A DNA stretch of 26,679 nucleotides from JBQTIM01 sp052388135 (GTDB lineage Bacteria; Elusimicrobiota; Elusimicrobia; FEN-1173). Where the stretch lies: contig JBQTIM010000224.1 of assembly GCA_052388135.1 (NCBI GenBank), positions 1-26,679 of the forward strand, read 5' to 3'. This document shows positions 23,510-26,679 of the stretch, piece by piece (the stretch's first letter is position 1; each line of letters begins with the position of its first letter). A model generated the notes under the pieces. The model saw only the letters and a program-made list of their open reading frames with translations. It did not search any database and had not been told where the DNA came from. The position numbers were made by a program, and so were the translations under genes.

Positions 23510-25444
23510 TCATCTGGCCACCACGATGGTTCCCGTGACGGACTCGCCGGCCACTTCCACCTGATAAATGTAGACGCCGCCCGGCACCACGCGGCCGCCC
23601 TGCTTGCCGTCCCAAGCCAGAGAATCCGCCGACGGGCCGGCGGTCATGTCCGCCACCTTGGCGCCCGAAAGGTCAAAGATTTCGCCTTTCAGGGAGACCT
23701 GTTCCGGGTTGTCGAATTGCATGATCACCTTGTCGTTCCATCCGTCGCCGTTGGGCGAGAAAATCCGCGGATACACGGCCACCAGGGACGCCGGTCCCAC
23801 GCGCAGGGCGTGGCGGATTTGATAGCCGCCGAGCCGTCCGCTGCGCAGCTCCACCTCCTGGGCGCCCGTCTCCACCGCGCCGCCCAGCTTCACCCACTGG
23901 ACGCCGTTGTGCCAGAAGAGCGCCAGCTCCCCTCGGGCCCGGTCCGCCGGCACCACCGCCGCTCCGCCGGGCGCGCCCTGCACCACCTGGCCGTTCTGCA
24001 CCTCGTAACGGATCACCACCCGCGCCTCGGGCGGCTTGAACATGAAACCTTTCACGACCTCGCCCGTGCTCGCCCGGTAGGCCTCGAAACGCACGCTCCG
24101 CACCACGCGGCCCTTTTCCTCGGCCGTCACCCGCACGCCGCGGATCAAGATGTCGTCGCCCAGGCCGTTCAGCTCGGCCAGGAGGGAATGCGCCAGGGTG
24201 GAGGCGGGCATCACCAAGCGGCTGCGGTCGTCGTCGGCCAGGGCGTGGACGTTGAGCACGGCGCCGTCGCCGCTGGCCTCCACCACCACTTTGGGATCCG
24301 CCGATTCGTTGCCTCCCGCGTCCACGGCGGCGACGCGGTAATAGAAGGTGTCGGCCGGATTCAGGACGCAATCCAGCCGCACGGTGTCCGTGGAGAAGAC
24401 CGTGGACGCCGGGTCCCCGGCCGCGGCGAAGAGGCTCTGGGACCTGTAAATTCGATAGCGCTCGGGCGCCGGGTCGGTGAAGTCGGTGCCGTCCTCGTTC
24501 TTGGTCACCGGCCGCCAGTGCATGCGCATCTGGCTGGGAGACCCGACGCTGAGCCACTCGGCCCAGAAACCGTGGGGAGCGCGGGGCGCCGAAACGTCGC
24601 CGGTGGGCGTGGCCGAGGCCGTGGCGGAAGGCGCGCTTTCCAGAGCGACGCCGCGGTGGTTCGGCGCCCCCTTGTCCACCGCCGTGACCCGGTAATCGTA
24701 GCGGACGCCCACGTCCAAGCCCGCGTGGACGTGGTTCACCGTCGGGGAATCCACGACGATGGTGAAGGCGTCCGCGAAATCGTAGGGGGTCGTGGAATCG
24801 ACGTAAATGCGGTAGAAGTCCAGGTCCGGCGCCGACACGGCGTTCCACGACAGGCTCACCTGCCGGTTGCCGGCCGTGGCCGTCAAGCCCGCGGGCGCGG
24901 GCGGAACCAAGTCCGCCACAACGACGACGGCTTGATTCACCAAGCCGACGGTGCGGTCGTCCATGGGCGAGGAAAGCCCCGCGTCGTCCACGCTTGTGAT
25001 GGCGAACCAGTAAGTGGCTCCGGGCTCAAGGTTGGCGAGGAGCATGGATTGCGCCTGGCCGGGGTTCAGCGGGGCCGGCTCGGGCTCGGCGGGGTCTATG
25101 GCGTTGTTCCACCACGTCACCGTGCTTCCGACGGACTGCGCGGAGAACGTGGCCATGCGCACGGTGTAGGCGGCCACGGGCCCGCCGGGGAGGGCCGTGC
25201 CGTCCTCGTTGGGCGCCGTCCAGGTCAGGTTCACCTGGCCTTCACCGCCGGCGGCGGCCGCCAAGTCTGAAACGGCCGCGGGAGGCAGGCTGTCGTTGAT
25301 GTTGATGCGGATGGTCATCTGGTCGCTTTGGGCGGCCCGTACGTGCGGCAAGGCCGGGTCCAGGGACAAAACGCCCCCGAAACCCGCCAGCCAGGCGAGA
25401 AGCCTCAAAGTCCGCTTGTTGAAAGCGGCCGACCGTTTCATCAT
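23510..25444 (-). CDS. Secreted fibronectin-III protein with C-terminal FlgD/CHU_C sorting-like domain
   Basis: A 644-residue secreted protein. A signal peptide (about 1-38, AAQ end) is followed by three fibronectin-III-like domains (about 53-170, 180-280, 286-390), recognised by recurring W-x-A, YRIY/YTVR and SVDDAG/AVDAGG patterns. A less recognisable beta region (390-550) and the FSPNGDGWNDK...GTIVVAR domain (about 562-644) follow. The last domain is the FlgD-Ig/CHU_C type used as a sorting tag by some surface proteins. FN3 arrays usually bind surface polymers or other proteins; no enzyme domain is seen. AAAGG touches the first ATG, so the second ATG (25441) may be the true start. It belongs to a same-strand envelope run. 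Confidence 0.83.
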   Translation of the reverse strand: MMKRSAAFNKRTLRLLAWLAGFGGVLSLDPALPHVRAAQSDQMTIRININDSLPPAAVSDLAAAAGGEGQVNLTWTAPNEDGTALPGGPVAAYTVRMATFSAQSVGSTVTWWNNAIDPAEPEPAPLNPGQAQSMLLANLEPGATYWFAITSVDDAGLSSPMDDRTVGLVNQAVVVVADLVPPAPAGLTATAGNRQVSLSWNAVSAPDLDFYRIYVDSTTPYDFADAFTIVVDSPTVNHVHAGLDVGVRYDYRVTAVDKGAPNHRGVALESAPSATASATPTGDVSAPRAPHGFWAEWLSVGSPSQMRMHWRPVTKNEDGTDFTDPAPERYRIYRSQSLFAAAGDPASTVFSTDTVRLDCVLNPADTFYYRVAAVDAGGNESADPKVVVEASGDGAVLNVHALADDDRSRLVMPASTLAHSLLAELNGLGDDILIRGVRVTAEEKGRVVRSVRFEAYRASTGEVVKGFMFKPPEARVVIRYEVQNGQVVQGAPGGAAVVPADRARGELALFWHNGVQWVKLGGAVETGAQEVELRSGRLGGYQIRHALRVGPASLVAVYPRIFSPNGDGWNDKVIMQFDNPEQVSLKGEIFDLSGAKVADMTAGPSADSLAWDGKQGGRVVPGGVYIYQVEVAGESVTGTIVVAR

Positions 25445-25491
25445 CCTTTACCCGGTAAGCGTCTCCTTTGATTTACGGCCGGAAGACAATC

Positions 25492-26394
25492 TCACGGATT
25501 CTCTCCCTGCACCGTCACCTGAATCCTGTTCGATGCGCTGACCACCGTTCCGATGGGCAGGGCGGCCTGCAAGAAATAGGCCAGCTTCTTCCCCGCCTGC
25601 TCCGGCGGCACGTCCAGCGTCACTTTCACTTCCTGCACCGTGAAGGGCTTGATCTTCAGCTTCACGGGCTTGATCTGAACCCAGGCCGGATCCCCCGACT
25701 CATGCCCTTCCGGAAGCGGCTGCTGGTGGGGATTCCACTTCTCCACCTTGAGGACCAGCTCCAGCGGCTTGTTGGACCGGTTCGTGACGGTCACGGACTT
25801 TCCCTGCTTCTTGCCGGCGTCGTAGCGTTTGCCCGGCGGGACGTCCGTCACGTAGAGGACCGACGGCCAGACCTCGAAGTTCAGGTCCACCATGGCCTTC
25901 CGCGCTTTTTCCTTGGCCAGGCTTTCGGGGCCCGGCCCCACGGAAAAGCGCACGCGGCTCCGCAATCCCGTGCCCAAGAGGCCCGTGCCCACGGTGTGGA
26001 CCCAGATGTTGGCTTGGAAATGCCGTCCCACCAGCGCGGGATCGGCCGGAACAGCGATGACGATGTCGCTGAACGCCATGCCCTTGGCCGGGATGCGATG
26101 CTTCGCCGGCAAGAGGCGTATCCAACTGGGGTCCGGGATGGGCTCGTAGTTCTCTTGAAGAAGCTTCGTCGGGGGAGGCTCCACCTCGATTTCCACCTCC
26201 ACCTCGGCGTCGCCGATGTTGGTCACGGAGTAAGGCACTCCCCGCAGCTCGCGGAGGTTGTAGGTCCCCCCGGGCTCCAGGTTTTCGATGACCGCGTCCG
26301 TGAACTGGGTCCCCAAACCCACGTCGGCTCGCCCGGGCGGGGCCGCCAGAGACGCGGCCAAGATGCCGGTGAAAACGGCTCTCAACGCGCGCAC
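25492..26394 (-). CDS. Secreted two-domain beta-rich protein of unknown function
   Basis: A 300-residue protein starting at GTG 26394, with GGAGG seven bases upstream. A signal peptide (to about GRADVG) is followed by two similar modules. The first (about 40-150) has VTNIGDAEVEVEIEVEPP and ANIWVHTVGTG. The second (about 175-300) has VTNRSNKPLELVLKVEKWNP, WVQIKPVKLKIKPFT and a final strand. Each is an immunoglobulin-like fold pattern of the kind used in surface or chaperone-like proteins, with a recurring W-I/V-x-L/I-x-P core. I do not recognise a named family. It lies between the FN3/CHU_C gene and the gene at the right edge, so it may share their envelope role. Confidence 0.7.
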   Translation of the reverse strand: MRALRAVFTGILAASLAAPPGRADVGLGTQFTDAVIENLEPGGTYNLRELRGVPYSVTNIGDAEVEVEIEVEPPPTKLLQENYEPIPDPSWIRLLPAKHRIPAKGMAFSDIVIAVPADPALVGRHFQANIWVHTVGTGLLGTGLRSRVRFSVGPGPESLAKEKARKAMVDLNFEVWPSVLYVTDVPPGKRYDAGKKQGKSVTVTNRSNKPLELVLKVEKWNPHQQPLPEGHESGDPAWVQIKPVKLKIKPFTVQEVKVTLDVPPEQAGKKLAYFLQAALPIGTVVSASNRIQVTVQGENP

Positions 26395-26444
26395 CGATCA
26401 GCCTCCGCCCGTTGCGTCATGTCTTTTGCTCATCATCCCTCCCA

Positions 26445-26679
26445 TCAGTTGCTCGCGTTGGCGGTGAGGATCAGGTTCAGCGTCTGAGCCGTGGTCACCG
26501 TCGTGGTCGGCGGCATGTCCAGCCTGACCCACATGTGCCGCTGATCGTTGTCGCTCAGGTTCTCGCTGGCCGAGCTGTAGCTCGCCGTCTGATACTGGCT
26601 GTCGTTGGTCCCGTCGTCCGAGCCCGACAGCCCGTAGCGCCGGTCCGTCGTCAGCACGTGGTCCCCGTTGGCCGAGTAG
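26445..26679 (-). CDS. C-terminal fragment of a probable surface protein (5' end off window)
   Basis: The frame is open from the right edge to TGA 26445-26447, giving at least 77 residues. The sequence is Ser/Thr/Asn-rich (SGSDDGTNDSQYQ, TTTVTTAQTLNLILTANASN) with a central HMWVRLDMP strand, typical of secreted beta proteins. A GTG at 26657 is in frame but the open frame continues past it, so it is probably internal. No family can be named. It is the first gene seen of the minus-strand envelope run. Confidence 0.55.
   Translation of the reverse strand, partial: YSANGDHVLTTDRRYGLSGSDDGTNDSQYQTASYSSASENLSDNDQRHMWVRLDMPPTTTVTTAQTLNLILTANASN

Overview
This is a GC-rich bacterial chromosome segment with tightly packed genes and many 1-4 base stop/start overlaps (GTGA, ATGA). 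It has no tRNA, rRNA, CRISPR array or transposase, and no gene-free stretch over 300 bases. Outer-membrane PorV-like and FlgD/CHU_C-type surface proteins, signal peptides and a two-membrane lifestyle point to a diderm outside the well-studied groups. An Elusimicrobiota-like lineage is my best guess, but this is inference from gene content only.

Region A (1-1730, minus): a radical SAM/SPASM domain fused to an ArsM-like SAM methyltransferase, running off the left edge. A short divergent promoter region with a perfect inverted repeat follows.

Region B (1732-8840, plus): a seven-gene, mostly overlapping operon. It encodes a tiny YgaP-like membrane protein, a CrtI/CrtN-family FAD desaturase/oxidase, an aldehyde dehydrogenase, a second CrtI/CrtN-family enzyme, a BtaA-like (DUF3419) aminocarboxypropyl transferase, a phosphatidylserine-decarboxylase-family enzyme and a thioredoxin-type arsenate reductase. 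It looks like a membrane-lipid and polyene modification operon. No phytoene/squalene synthase, BtaB methyltransferase or phosphatidylserine synthase is present. The BtaA-like/decarboxylase pair raises the possibility of an undescribed aminopropyl ether lipid.

Region C (8837-13712, minus): a soluble hybrid histidine kinase (REC-PAS-PAS-HisKA-HATPase-REC) whose stop codon interlocks with that of arsC, a Nudix hydrolase, and the ribosome-associated GTPase TypA/BipA.

Region D (13747-19505, minus): a sulfur assimilation cluster, in transcription order ATP sulfurylase, cysteine synthase, JAMM/Mov34 metallopeptidase, sirohaem sulfite/nitrite reductase, MoeB/ThiF-type E1. An E1 plus JAMM plus cysteine synthase suggests cysteine synthesis through a thiocarboxylated ThiS-like carrier, but neither a carrier nor an APS reductase is in the window. 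Two strong hairpins, one of them nested, lie between the JAMM and cysteine synthase genes.

Region E (19781-26679, minus): an envelope locus. It holds a two-TM sensor-like protein with a 350-residue Pro/Ala-rich tail instead of a kinase, a PorV-like barrel with a duplicated helical tail, a stand-alone FlgD/CHU_C sorting-type domain, a fibronectin-III protein ending in the same domain, a secreted two-domain beta protein, and the C-terminus of another probable surface protein. Three of these genes are chained by ATGA overlaps.
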